A DNA stretch of 64,000 nucleotides from Sorex araneus (Eukaryota; Chordata; Mammalia; Eulipotyphla; Soricidae), in contig NC_073305.1 of NCBI RefSeq assembly GCF_027595985.1, forward strand, positions 29,945,939 to 30,009,938, in the 5' to 3' direction. The notes under the pieces were generated by a model. The model made no database searches and was not told the DNA's origin. It was given only the letters and a program-made list of their open reading frames with translations. Position numbers and translations under genes: made by a program. Shown here one piece after another: positions 35,237 through 47,352 of this stretch. Numbering within the stretch: position 1 is the stretch's first letter; the number at the start of each line of letters is the position of its first letter.

Positions 35237-36149
35237 AGTAGTTTCCTTTTTTTTTTTTTTTTCGTTTCCAGATTGTAGAAAACAGAATGGAAGTTTGACA
35301 TCTGGTTCTTGGCCTTGAACATGAGAAGCCCTATTTAGTAATGGGGAATTCTCTCTTTCAAGGCATACTTCTTTGCAGGTTTTCTGCACCACTCTTTCTG
35401 AAGTTCAAACTATGTGTTGAGTCATTTTTTTATTTTCCTCTTTTCTTGTGCAGACAGTGTAGTTTCTCTTTTAATCATGATGCAGACTGCCTTCCTGACA
35501 ATTCTATCAGCCAGTAGGCAAATATTTCTATTTATAAATGGCTATGTACCTTTGCCACAGTCTAGTGGTTGTGCTTTTCACCAGGGCTTCGGGTGCTCAA
35601 CATCATCGAGGCGGCGGACATGTTTACCTCAGAAGAGCACTTCTCCACTGTAAAGACAAAGCTATGTCTTAGACTTTTCCAGAACTTCTTGTAGGTGGAA
35701 TGTCTGAATAAAAATAGAACAATACGGCAGCCTATACAATAGCCAAGAGCTGAAAAGAACCTTAAGACCTTTTGATAGACAGTTGTATAAAGATATGTAA
35801 TAGATACATGATAGAATACTCAGCTCATAAAAAGTAAAACTAAACTCTGCCATGTGCAACTATGTGTTTGGAGCCAGAGGTTATAATGCTTGGTGAGCTA
35901 AGTTGGATGCAAAAAAGATCAACATTGTATATTTTTTCTCTAACACATGGCCCACAGAGAAACAAAGCATAAAACAAAAATAAACATTTAGATTGTAAAA
36001 CCAAATTAGTGGTTACCATTGGGAGAGGTGGAAGGAGGTGGGTAAGTTTGCCAAAAGTGGTCATATTTTTTTGTTGTTAAGGATATGACCTTTACTGGGA
36101 ATTTTATGTAGTCTCTTCAGACATTGATTTATAATGACACACACATGGA
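35237..36149. other. Intron 1 stretch without recognised features
   Basis: A T run lies at 35248-35262. Otherwise unique AT-rich DNA with no exon. Confidence 0.5.
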
Positions 36150-36340
36150 ATATATTTCATTTTATTTTATTTTTTAGCTTTTTGGGTCACACTCGGTGAT
36201 GCATAGGGGTTACTCCTGTCTCCACACTCAGGAATTACTCCTGACGGTGCATGGGGGACCATATGGGATGCTGGGAATCGAACCTGTGTCAGCCGCATGC
36301 AAGGCAAACTCCCTACCCGCTGTGCTATTGCTCCAGCCCC
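36150..36340 (-). mobile_element. Type A SINE, antisense, with probable TSD
   Basis: T-rich tail, 'gctttttgggtcacactcgg', 'accatatgggatgctggg', to 'tgctattgctccagcccc'. The flanks 'acacacatggaat' and 'acacacggaat' are an imperfect duplication. Confidence 0.92.
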
Positions 36341-36487
36341 ATACACACGGAATTTAAAATGCACTACCCAATTAAAGAAAATTAAAAGAAAAAGTTGTTT
36401 TGAATAGCAGGATACTAACAGCATAATCATTTAAGATTCAACTAAATTGCTTTCCTATAAAAGAAATTTGACTTGATGTTTTAAAGA

Positions 36488-36650
36488 ACAGCCTTGGGAT
36501 TATACAGGAGGTAAATGTTTGCCTGGACCATAACCATGGCCAACCAGATTCAATCCCTGACACCCCATATGGTCCCTTGAACACAATCAGGACTGATCCC
36601 TGTGCATAGAGCTAGGAGTTAGCCCTGATCACTGGGCCATGCCAGTAGGT
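36488..36650 (+). mobile_element. Old type A SINE
   Basis: Sense blocks 'cttgggattatacaggagg', 'cagattcaatccctgacacc', 'catatggtcccttgaacac', 'tagagctaggagttagccc'. Confidence 0.75.
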
Positions 36651-37904
36651 ATACTTATGCCTTTAAAATAATTTTGAGCAGAAACTGTTTTCAGTTCTTC
36701 AGCACCTAACACTAATTTATGCTCTTGCTATTCTACTATTTGCAAAGTATAACTGTTACCTCCCTAACATAACACTGGAGAAATTGAGTCATGATGTTGT
36801 TTTACTTAATTTTGCTTAAGAAAACCAGTAAATTATCTCTCCTAATGCAATATCGACTGCTTCCTCTTCTCCTCTCCCATTATTTTTCAGGCTGATTTTT
36901 CCCAGGAGCTTGAAACTGAGGATTGTTAACTTGAAGGTTTTTTTCACAGTGAAATTTTCTAGAAAAAGTAAACCTTATTAAATAATAACTGTGTTCAGGA
37001 ATTTTTGTTAGAAAATTTTCTTCACAAATTATAATTGTGCATGCAAATTTTTTGCTATAGCAAATGTAATCATTCCCCCCAAAATACTAAAACTTTCGCT
37101 CATTTTAGTAATAAACCTTCTTTAGATCTGGTATGCAACTGGTGCTCTATCTATATTTCCTTAATGGAGTGAAAAAAGAAAAACATCACAGAGTCTGGAA
37201 AAGAAATTAAATTACAGAAATATTTTGACATAAAAGTTACCTTGTTTGTATTATATATAATTTAATTTTGTGATTTTTTTTTCTGAAGAGTTTATCTACA
37301 ACTTTTATCTTTGCTCTTAAGGACTATTTGCCTCATTAACTTCTTTGCTAGATTATCCAAAAGAAGATCCACTTTCTCTCATTGGCCTTCTTGAACTCAC
37401 GTTCTCTTTGCCGTGTAGGGTCAAAACATTTGAAAAACTTAACTTTCTCAGGAAAACGTCTCCTCATATCTATCAGACACATCTTCTTTTAAGCTTATTG
37501 TGCTCTTGGTGATTGGCAAAGTATTTCCACCCTTTAAAAAGCTAGGAACTTGTAAAATATTGTCTTCAAAATTAATCTAAACGTGATCTTTCATGAAGAA
37601 TTTGTACAATAGCAAGTAAATGCCTCAAGGCCAATTGTGTTTATAATCATTGCCTCATCCCAAAACATGAATAGAGTTTGAGTTACAGAAATAAGTTATT
37701 TAGGTTGGGCTTGACTCTACCTGCATATGTCTATAATGAGATTCTGTTAAATGCTTAGTAAATTGTACTCAGCAACCATACCTAGTGGAGAACTGTCATT
37801 GTATGCCTGTCTCTTTCCGTCCAATATTGCTCTGGACCCACTTTCCTCCCATTAGTTTCTTACTCATGTAGAGTAGCTTCTTTTCTAAATTGTATTTGAT
37901 TTTT
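36651..37904. other. Intron 1 stretch without recognised features
   Basis: AT-rich unique DNA, T-rich near 37250-37290. No exon or named repeat. Confidence 0.5.
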
Positions 37905-38090
37905 CAACCCTATTTCCATGTTAGAATCACCTTGGAAGATTTTAAAACTATCCCAATGCCTAAGCCAAACCCCTAGAAATTCTGATTCTTTTACCCTGGA
38001 GAGGACCCTGGTATCAATACTGTTTTTGAAATATCCATAGATGATTCTGACGTGGAACCAAGATTGAGAAACACTGATATAGCTTCACTT
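37905..38090 (+). mobile_element. MER5-type DNA transposon remnant
   Basis: 'ttagaatcaccttggaag', 'cctagaaattctgattc', 'tggtatcaatactgtttttg', 'gatgattctgacgtggaacc', 'gattgagaaacactgata' follow the order of MER5-type hAT non-autonomous elements over nearly their full length. Confidence 0.75.
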
Positions 38091-38148
38091 AGAAATGATA
38101 TAAATGGAAAGGTTCAAGTAATTATTTTATGTTCCCCAGGGAAGACTA

Positions 38149-38390
38149 TAGCACTGTCGTCCCATTGCTCATCGATTTGCTTGAGTGGGCACTAGTAATG
38201 TCTCCATTGTGAGACTTCTTGTTACTATTTTTGGCATATGGAATACGCCACGGCCAGCTTGCCAGGCTCTGCCATGTGAGAAGGATACTCTCGGTAGCTT
38301 GCCGGGCTCTCTGAGAGGAACGGAGGAATCGAACCTGGGTCAACCACATGTAAGTCACACTCCCTACTCGCTGTTCTATCCCTCCAACCC
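38149..38390 (-). mobile_element. Type B SINE, antisense, full length
   Basis: 'tagcactgtcgtcccattgc' through 'cggtagcttgccgggctctc' and 'ggaatcgaacctgggtcaac' to 'ctgttctatccctccaaccc'. Confidence 0.9.
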
Positions 38391-39904
38391 TGAGTGGGCT
38401 CAGACAGGACCCCTCCGGCCTGACTTATCAGCCCTGCCCCAGCAAAAAAGTACCATTTATTGGCTTCAAAAGCTTTTTTTTTCAGACCTTAAATCCAATG
38501 TAACAAATGTGAGCAAGCTTGTGGAGTAGAGCAATGGGAGAATCAAAATTCCTTTATATCTGGAAATTCACCTACAGAGTGAGGTGAAAAACATCTTTAA
38601 AATTTCCATGTTCTTAAGTTTTTCAAAGAGACACCGTAGGCCATTTCTTTGCACCTATCATCACAGTGGAGCAGGTTAGGGTATTTCTTCCTTTCCCTTG
38701 TACTTTGGCTTTGGAATTACAGACTGTTTCTGCCCTGGATGCATGGCATGCTGATGTTTATGAAAATACTCTCTTCCTAATACGCTAATTATAATACTTT
38801 GTTGTCAAAGGATCCAACCAGGCCTCTTTGTATCATCTGTACTTTTGGTCTTAATTTGAAAAGGACTGTAAAAGTAGGGTTGTCTTGAGGGAGAAGCATA
38901 TGCTTAATGTTCATGCCCATGGACTGTGAAAGATTATAAACGATCCTGGAAATACTGGGTAAAGAGAAGTTAAAGAGGCAGGTAAATGTCTCCAAAGAGA
39001 AAGCGTGGCTCAGGAGGAATGCTTTTAATTAAAGTTTACTTCGTTCCCAGGAGCACACAGAAGCAGCTATCCCTAGGGCATTGGGATTTTCCCAGGGGAA
39101 TAAATTCGGCCACCTCTTGTCACCTCTCTGTTCTGAACTTTCAGAAGCTCCCCCTTACTTGGCATGCTGTGACTTACTCCCTCCCTAAAACCACGGAGAA
39201 AGAGCCAATATTTTTTCTAAAATGTTAATTTCCTTGCTTTAGGCTTATGTGGGATTTGACTGGAAACTTAATCTGTGTGCTTCAGCGCCGCATTATGTTT
39301 CGGTCACTGAAATGGGGCTTAAAAAGAATTACTTGATACCTCAGGAGTCAGAGGAGCCTTCCTTTTTTCCCCTGCCGTCTTTTATCTTAGGCACCGGGAT
39401 TTGCCTGTGGAGAGGGGGTGCCAGCTGACTTGAGCCTTCATAAGTTTCAGCCTGTTGCAGGCCAACGTCAGTCCAGTTTTCTCACTTCTGGGACCTTCTG
39501 CTGCTGCCACTCAAGGTTTATGGGTTTACCGGGGAACTCTAGCCCTTGTTTCTAATTGTCATCTGCCCTACCTCAGCAGTCATACGAGGGACAGTTGATC
39601 TTCAATACCAAACACATTCTGAAGGGCCTTGATGTGGAACTTAAATTACAAAGGGCCTCTATGCCAGCAGCACGTGTCTTCAGTGAAGCTTCTCTAGCTC
39701 TGTCCTGCTTCTCCTCATGGCTCTGAGAGTCTCAGAATCCAAGTGTCCCTGGAGGCTGAGAAGGCCCCGTCTAGGTCTCTAGAGCTACATGACCCACTGA
39801 GAGGTTCTGCAGTGATCAGAATGTTCTCTGAGCACCAGAAGATGCTAATGTGACATGAAACCGAGTATGGGAATTCAATGTTAGACAGTATGAACATATT
39901 GATT
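38391..39904. other. Intron 1 stretch without recognised features
   Basis: Mixed composition and more GC-rich than its neighbours between 39280 and 39700. No exon, and no repeat I recognise. Could include a regulatory element (speculative). Confidence 0.45.
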
Positions 39905-39962
39905 CTGTGTGTGTGTGTGTGTGAGTGTGTGTGTGTGGTTGGTGGGGGGAGGGGGTGGGGGG
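39905..39962. repeat. (TG)n and G-rich tract
   Basis: Interrupted TG repeat followed by 'ggttggtggggggagggggtggggggt', written here in pieces: GGTTGGTGGGGGG, then AGGGGGTGGGGGG. The G runs could support a G-quadruplex on the coding strand. Confidence 0.85.
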
Positions 39963-40192
39963 TATGGGTGTCACCATTCTGCAGGTCTGGGAAAAACCCC
40001 TGGTGATTCTCAGCAGCTTGGGGGGTTGGTTATTAATCAGGTCTGATGTTTTGGTGCTTCTAAAGGTCAGGGACCACCAGCCCCCCCCCTGCCACTCCCA
40101 GTGATGCTTCAGAGGCCATCTGGTGGTAGGGATTGAACCCAGATTTTAAATGTGCAAAACATGTCTTCTAACCCTTTTATTGTCTTCCCCCT
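39963..40192 (-). mobile_element. Old SINE, antisense, decayed
   Basis: 'tgggtgtcaccattctgcag', 'ggtgattctcagcagcttgg', 'tggtagggattgaacccag', 'tgtgcaaaacatgtcttc'. Long and diverged, possibly two fused copies. Confidence 0.5.
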
Positions 40193-43100
40193 GGGTTTAA
40201 TTGGGATTAATGTCAATTTAAATTTTAAAAGCTCCCGACTGCTTCTGGTCACTGCCACCACATGGTGCAGAGTCATTCCAGGCCGTCCTGGACTTCAGAA
40301 AAGATGTATCTGGAGAGAAGTCAACTCTCTCAGGTGCTCTGGCACCTTTACAAACCTCCTCTCTCCAGGAAAGAAAATTCCCTTGATTTCTGAACCACCC
40401 CCAACTCATTTGGACTAAATCAAGCTCTATATTTTTAAGTTCTTCATCGATTATTCACATCTTCCTTACCCAAGTTCACTATTGTTTTTTTTTTCTGTCT
40501 TCTTTGTGATCATATCTTTAATCCGTATTCATTCCTAAGTTAGAACTATTCAGGTCTTCAAAGAAAAAAATGTTTTAACAAATACTTGGAATTTGTCAGG
40601 AGGGTTGAATTTTTCTCTGGAAATTTGAGGAAGGAGTAAGAAACTTAGATTCACAAGGTGTAGGAAAGGGAGAACTAGAATATGCCGTGTTTCCTCAGTG
40701 CCCAGCAGGCAGGGTGCAAGATTCTGGAGAACAGCAGTGAAGTAGGAGTCTAATTTATGTTAGCAAACACAATCCCGCTTGTCTCTCAAAGATGATTTGT
40801 GCAGAGTACGAGGCATAGAGTGGTGAGTGTTAGAGATTTTGGAGTGCTTGTCACATCCCATCTGCAGAAGGCAGCTATCAAGGGTAAGGACGTCTTCAAT
40901 CAGAGCCCCGAAGACTGGTGACGAAGTCTAGTGTAGAAAGGTTGAAGAAAGCTATTCTGGTAGGAGAGAACCAATAGCCATAAAAGCAGATGGCCTTCCT
41001 TCTTCTCTATTCTTCTTTTTCATAGTCTCTGATCTTTGCTTCTCTTTATTTGCTTCCTTACATTTCTTAGACATAAATTTTTAGGTTGGACTCCACAAGA
41101 AACAAGCCAGTCTGTGACCCCATTGAAGCTAGTGAAAAGATTAGTCTTGAGGAAGAGTCCATGAACTAGACTTTCTCAGTTCAGCAGTCACTCATGTAAA
41201 CTTGCTCCTTAGCCCAGCACTTGGTCAGTTTAATGAATACAATTACTGAACTGGAGGACAAATGGAAGTTGCAAATATTAGCTGCACCCAAGAGCTTTCA
41301 TTCAAAGTCTGAAGAACTAGAAAATAGTGTTGGACTTCCTAGTCAAAGGTAATTCATGACATGTCTAACAGTTACTTATCCCTTGTATTAAATGCTATTT
41401 CATTATGCAGATGTGGCCATTTCCTATGAAGGAGCAATGCGCAGGGATTCCAGTAATGTGAGAAAATGGCACTGCGAGGGCTCTGGCTTGATGCTCATTT
41501 TCCATATTAAAATGGCAGCCGAAATCTATCATGATGCTCCTGCATCCAGTTAAACAAAGCCATCATATAAATGTTGTTCTTCTTACCAGCTTTATGGGGA
41601 TTGTTAGGACTTAGAGGGCAGTAGAATTTACGCTCATTAGATGGTAGCATCAGACAAAATGCAGCTACTTACCTCATGAGAGTCCTTTATCCTGTTTACT
41701 GCAAATAGCATTAAGTTCATGACAGCAATGAGTAATGCCCAGGAAAGGCAAAGATCAGCCTCACACTTTCTCATCCAGCAGCACTGTGAGAAAACAAGCA
41801 AAGTTGCCCAGTTTAAGGGCAGATTCTCAGATTTCATTTCAAATTTCCTGCTCTTTGTTGTCCTTTCTTTAAGCCTGAACAATGGCTGAAACTTGTTTCT
41901 TTTTTACTTCACTTCCTCTGCTTGAAAAACATGAAGGGGGGTGGAGGTGGTTCAAAGAGTTTAGTGTTATCTTAGAAACCACCGAAGTGAATCTGATCAT
42001 GATTTTTAGTCCTGGTTGGTCAACTCATCAGGTAGTTTGGCGGCTTTTACTCAATTAAAAGCCTACCTGAGTTTTATTTAAAGTAGATTGCTGTTTTGAT
42101 GCAACACTGAAACCAGACTGCTCTCTACTTTCATTTCCCTGAGACTTCATTTCTCTTAATTTGCATTTTGAGGAAAATCACCCTAGCCTTATTTTGAAAT
42201 GACTTTTAATTCAATTACTACTTATGGAGCCCCCGTTATGTAGTAGATGCTGGACTGATGTTCTCTGTCATTCGTTGTGGATCAAGACAATGACAGTCCC
42301 TGCCCTCATGAAACATACAGTCTACTAACTCCCAACCCCATCAATTTACACACTTTTCTGTTCTGTAAATGGGGAACAAGAATACCATCTTCCAGAGTAA
42401 TTGTCTGATGCAATCAAGCAATAGGATGTTTCTGTACAATGTTGCCACTTGTTATATACTGTGTCCCTAAAACTTATTCAGATTAAACATCGGCAGTTTT
42501 AATGTGCAAGGTTGTTTTAAACTCTTATAATACATTACTCTGCTCTAAATCAGAATTCCTTTCACATCCCTCATAAAATTAGAGGAAATGCCTGCAAGTG
42601 TTGAATGGAAAGTGGCTCTTTGTCACCTGACATAATTTTCCTCCCTTCCAACCTCGTGATGCACAAATGACATATAGCATTGTTTTGTAATGCTGATCAG
42701 CTCTCAGGATCAGGCTGAAGTCTGTATATAAGTATTAAAGGGGTGGTTTAGTTAAGTAGCACTGAAGTTAACTGAAGTTATAGAATGGATTTTCATCTTG
42801 AATAGAAAACAAAAGGTGAACCACTCTCACAATCTTGAGGCCTTTTTTTCTCCCCCATAAAACATAGCATCTAATCATATTTAACTTGGTTGGTGATGTA
42901 TTTGGACAATTTGGCTTTTTCTTCACTTTTATTGAGTAAATTGTGAATATTTTCTAGAGAATCAAAGACATTAAAGATCATCTTAAAGATTACTTTGTTT
43001 ATTTACCTCTTTTGACTGGTCAGAAGACAGACTCTGAGAATAGCTGAATAGTTGCTTCGAAAACCTTCTCTGTTGTAGCCAGTCACCCCTTGCAGCATAG

Positions 43101-44187
43101 TGAATTCATATAGCATAGAGGTAATCAAATAGCATAATTTTTACATGAATAAATGACCTCAGTGATAAAAAATCAATTAACAAATGCTGCTTTCTGTATA
43201 TTTGAATGACTTAGAACATGTAACCTGGTAATTAAATATCTAGTATAATTGCTGTTCAGTTTCTTCTATAGTTTTCTCATCAGCTATGACTCAGAGTGTA
43301 GTGTTTTTATTTCCTTTAAAAAGAAAGCCAAATGTATGTTAGCTCAACATTTTAGAATTTCATAATCTTCAGGCACTTCATTGCCTCCTAATCTCTGCAT
43401 GTCAAACTCACTAATTTTATTAGCATGTTGCCAGATAATACACTGTGTCTCAAAGCCAGGGAGATCAGCTCTCTCCTGTTAAACATGTTGCAAGAGTCAG
43501 CAGTATATTTGAAAATTAAACTTGATCCTCAAGTTACTGCCTATTTGTCAAACCTAAACTAGTTTTGAACAATATTTTTAAACAAGATTACTTTCCTCTC
43601 AGAAGGATTTTTTACAAATACTAAGAACTCCTGGGAACTTTATTATAACAATGATTGGTTTTATTATATCTCTTTGAAAGGTTTGGATAATAATGGTAAC
43701 ACAAAGTTATTATATTTTAATTTGTCTATTCACTCATGTTTCATGGAAGGTATTTTAGAAGTCATTAAACTGCTGCATTCTATTGATGAGTAGAAATAGA
43801 TTTACCAAACTCTTAATTATCTTGTCATGTCTTTCCTGCAATTTTCTTTCATGAAAGAGCATTTGCATGCAGTGATATTTTTCTAACCAAAGACTGCTGG
43901 CGTGGCATTCTTTATTGTCTAGACAGTTTTTCACATGTCATTCAACCATTTGTCTCATCATCTTGACTCTAAAAAGTACCATTTCATAGATAAAGATATG
44001 AGGGTTCCAAGAAGTTATATAACTTATACATAATGGACAATTGTTATTATTACTATTATTTATTTCGTGAAAACATTAGTAAAATCCAAATTAACTGTCA
44101 AGGTTTTGATCTTAAAAGCCATAGATATAACCAAGTTGCCATTAGAAAGTATCTCCTAAAGTAAGTGAAATAATGAGGAAAAAATTC
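40193..44187. other. 4-kb SINE-free intron segment
   Basis: In this 4.0-kb block I see no tRNA-headed SINE, although the window otherwise averages roughly one per kilobase. The only old repeat recognised is an L2-like piece at about 42205-42330 ('ccgttatgtagtagatgctgg', 'gtccctgccctcatgaaac'). No exon is visible. It may harbour enhancer sequence or may be chance. Confidence 0.5.
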
Positions 44188-44201
44188 ACAAATATTTTTC
44201 T

Positions 44202-44375
44202 TTTTTTTTCTTTTTTTTTTTTTTTTTTTGCTTTTTGGGTCACACCTGGCGATGCACAGGGGTTACTCCTGGCTCTGCACTCAGGAATTACTCCTGGCAG
44301 TGCTCAGGGGACCATATGGGATGCTGGGATTTGAACCCGGGTCGGCCGCGTGCAAGGCAAACGCCCTACCCGCTG
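44202..44375 (-). mobile_element. Type A SINE, antisense, with 14-bp TSD
   Basis: Nearly consensus copy ('gctttttgggtcacacctgg' to 'caaacgccctacccgctg') that lacks the last part of the head. The perfect duplication 'acaaatatttttct' lies at 44188-44201 and 44376-44389. Low divergence means a recent insertion. Confidence 0.96.
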
Positions 44376-44389
44376 ACAAATATTTTTCT

Positions 44390-44790
44390 AAGAAAGTAAT
44401 GGCTTTTCATGCCCTTGCATAATTCCCTTTTCTCCTATAGGCCAAACTCACTACCGTTGGCTTCAGCTAAAAAGATGACAAGTTCTGATGGACCTTTTCA
44501 ATGGGACTAAATTGTCAAAAATCAGAAAGTTGCTTGACTTTGTTTTTCTCTAGTCAAGAGAATTGATCTTGTGTAGGTTATTTTACCTTTTGGACCCTCC
44601 ACCATATGCAAAGTAGTGACAACACAAGCACATGGTTTTGATGAGTAGATGAAAATACTCACAACAACATCTAGTACATTATTAAGCAATTGGTTTACAT
44701 TTAATAAATGGTAATAATAATATTAAACATTTTGAGTATATTATTCACTATTATTAAAATTCCACACATCTGAGTTTAAAGCATAATTTT
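44390..44790. other. Intron 1 stretch without recognised features
   Basis: AT-rich unique DNA between two young antisense SINEs. Confidence 0.5.
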
Positions 44791-44954
44791 TTGGGGGGGT
44801 CACACCCAGCAATGCACAGGGGTTACCTCCTGGCTTTGCACTCAGGAATTAACTCCTGGCGGTGCTCAGAGGACCATATGGGATGCTGGGAATCGAACCC
44901 AGGTCAGCCGCGTGCAAGGCAACTGCTTTACCAGCTGTACTATCGCTCCAGCCC
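44791..44954 (-). mobile_element. Type A SINE, antisense, with TSD
   Basis: 'gggggggtcacacccagc' to 'tactatcgctccagcccc'. The flanks 'taaagcataattttt' and 'taaagcataactttt' are a duplication with one difference. The A tail is very short. Confidence 0.93.
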
Positions 44955-45219
44955 CTAAAGCATAACTTTTTCAAAGAGAAAACAAGAATGCAAAATTCTG
45001 GTTTGAATGTAAACCTGTAATATTGGAAATATAATAAGGGCCATGTTAAATCATGATAATTTAAGCAGTAGGGACCAGGCCAGGGTATGGAGGGAGAGCA
45101 TCAGAGAAATGGCTGGTATGAAACAAATTTCATTTCCCTTAACACCAACTCAAAGACCACATCCTTACCACCAGCTGCCTGCCATCATGGCAAAGTTTGA
45201 ACCCACTGTTGCCAAATCA

Positions 45220-45457
45220 CTGTATCACTGTCATCCCATTGCTCATCGATTTGCTGGAGTGGGCACCAGTAACATCTCCATTGTGAGACTTGTTACTGTT
45301 TTTTGGCATATCGAATATGCCACGGGTAGCTTGCCAGGCTCTGCCATGCGGGTGGGATACTCTTGGTAGCTTGCGCGGCTCTCCGAGAGGGGCGTAGGAA
45401 TCGAACTTGTGTGGACCATGTGCAAGGCAAAAGCCCTACCCGCTGTGCTATCGCTCC
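45220..45457 (-). mobile_element. Type B SINE, antisense
   Basis: 'ctgtatcactgtcatccc', 'catcgatttgctggagtggg', 'ccacgggtagcttgccagg', 'gaggggcgtaggaatcgaac', 'ctgtgctatcgctcctg'. Confidence 0.92.
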
Positions 45458-45673
45458 TGTAATTGGAATTCTGTATTTTTATGTGAGATATTAAAAGTTG
45501 AAAAAGAAAAGAGTTTAACCCTTGGCCTTGGAACATGAAACTGATTACCAAGAGGAAAGTGGGATGAAAATCAGACTAGAGTTGACATAGGGAATAGTGG
45601 AGGGATGTAGGCACTTCGGTGCTGGTGGGGTACAATAACTTTGTATATCAGTATCCTCTTCTTTGACACTATT

Positions 45674-45850
45674 GTAGGTGCTAGGGAGATAGTAGAGTCA
45701 GTAGGGCATTTGCCCTACAAATGGTAAACCTAAGTTTGATCCCTGGCAAACTATATGGTTCCCGGAGCCTGCCAGCAGTAATTCCTGAATGCAGAATGAG
45801 CAGTAATCCCTGACCACTGACAAATGTGGCTTAACCTCTCCCTACAAACA
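45674..45850 (+). mobile_element. Old type A SINE
   Basis: Sense blocks 'taggtgctagggagatag', 'gtagggcatttgccctac', 'gtttgatccctggcaaac', 'tatatggttcccggagcc', 'gcagtaatccctgaccac'. Confidence 0.8.
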
Positions 45851-47109
45851 ACCCTTCCACTACTAAATAACAAGACAACCCAAGAAAACCCACTGTTGTA
45901 AGCATCTTATCTAAGTTTACAATAAAATGCAACAAAATCTACCCAAAAAAGAAAGTTTAAGCTATAAGAACATATCTGTGGTCTGCTCCATCACCTCCAC
46001 ATTTTACCTAGTATTCTCTGCTTAACTTCTTCCAGCGTGCTTTAGCCCCAAGTTACTTGGGATCAAAAACCAAGGGACTTCTGCTTCACCCTTGAAAGGA
46101 GTGCTTCTCTTTGAGTGAAATATTTTGACCATTTTCCAGGCCAAAGAATACAGTTATCATCTGTTTTTGTTCACTGTTTTCATATATTTTATACAGCTAA
46201 TTGATAAATCTTGCTGCCTCTGGTCACACGTGACAGCCATGTAGTACATTTGAAAGGGTTGGGCATTGCCTCGCCAAAGAACTTTATAAATGATAGCCTC
46301 CTTTCATCAAAATTGGTCTTCAGATTAAATAACTTGCCTATGTGAATGGTTCATCCCAACTACCTATTTTATTTTTCTGATTCTCTAGTAGTTGCTTCCT
46401 TAAAAAAGAATTTCTTCTCACCAAATTATGCACTTGGCTTTGCATTTTCCATTAAGTTGCATCCATACCTGCTTAAATTAAAAATGAGTAACTTAAAAAA
46501 AAAGTGGTCAGATAGACTGATCTTATTTCCAAAGATCTTTGGATAAGCATTTTTTGTACATCTTGTTTATTTTCCCTTGCAACAGTTTGTATCTTAAGAA
46601 AGGCATCTCTTAGTCTGCCCTATCTTTTCATAAGAGCTTAATATGAGGTGCATAGGGGCAGAGAATAATGGATGTTTGGTAGGTTGGCTAATTTTTCTTG
46701 TAACAAATTATTTTCACTAAATTAGAATGTTATAGAACTCCATAAATTGTGTGCTCATTATCTTGCTGTACTATTTAGCAGTGTTTCTCTGAGTGTCACC
46801 AAGAGGGTTAGTTAATCATTGCTTATTTTCAGTAATCTTTGGGTTATTTTTCTTGTTGCTATAGCATCCCATTCAGGTCCTATCAATCAAAATGGAATAG
46901 TTTTCTCAGTTACTATTACTTAAATTATCAGCTTAGAGCACCTCTCAGCATAAGAATAAAATTATTTGGACAGTTTATGAAATAGTGCTAAAATCTGCAC
47001 CTTCACCTGAAATACTGTCCCATTTACTTAAGCATTGAGCTTAATTTTCTCCAACTGTTGCCAGCTTTCCGGTACCAATTCCTGCTTGCTTGTTTCTTAC
47101 TGTTTTTTG
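45851..47109. other. Intron 1 stretch without recognised features
   Basis: AT-rich unique DNA. No exon or named repeat. Confidence 0.5.
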
Positions 47110-47352
47110 TCTTGCTATAGCACAGCAGTAGGGTGTTCACCTTTCACGCAGCCGACCCATGTTCGATTCCTCCGCCCTCTCGGAGAGCCCAGCAAGCTAC
47201 CGAGAGTATCACACCCACCCGGCAGAGCCTGGCAAGCTACGTGTGGTGTATTGGATATGCCAAAAACAGTAACAATAAGTCTTACAATGAGAGATACTAC
47301 TGGTGCCTGCTCAAACAAATCCATGAGCGACGGGGTGACAGTGCAACAGTGC
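47110..47352 (+). mobile_element. Type B SINE, sense, full length
   Basis: The only near full-length + strand type B copy in the window. Head 'ttgctatagcacagcag', B box 'tgttcgattcc', body 'ctctcggagagcccagcaag', 'ggatatgccaaaaacagtaac' and end 'gagcgacggggtgacagtgc'. It shows the element in its transcribed direction: tRNA head with A and B boxes, then the unrelated type B body. Confidence 0.94.

Noticed and set aside
44228..44422. Small ORFs with motifs such as AMHRGYSWLCTQELLLAVLRGPYG
   Set aside because: The same peptide recurs at about 6400, 12500, 16900, 31250, 44228 and 62500. It is the translation of the type A SINE, not a gene family.
47110..47180. Possible tRNA genes at SINE heads
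   Set aside because: The A and B boxes are tRNA-derived, but no cloverleaf closes and the heads continue into SINE bodies with A tails.
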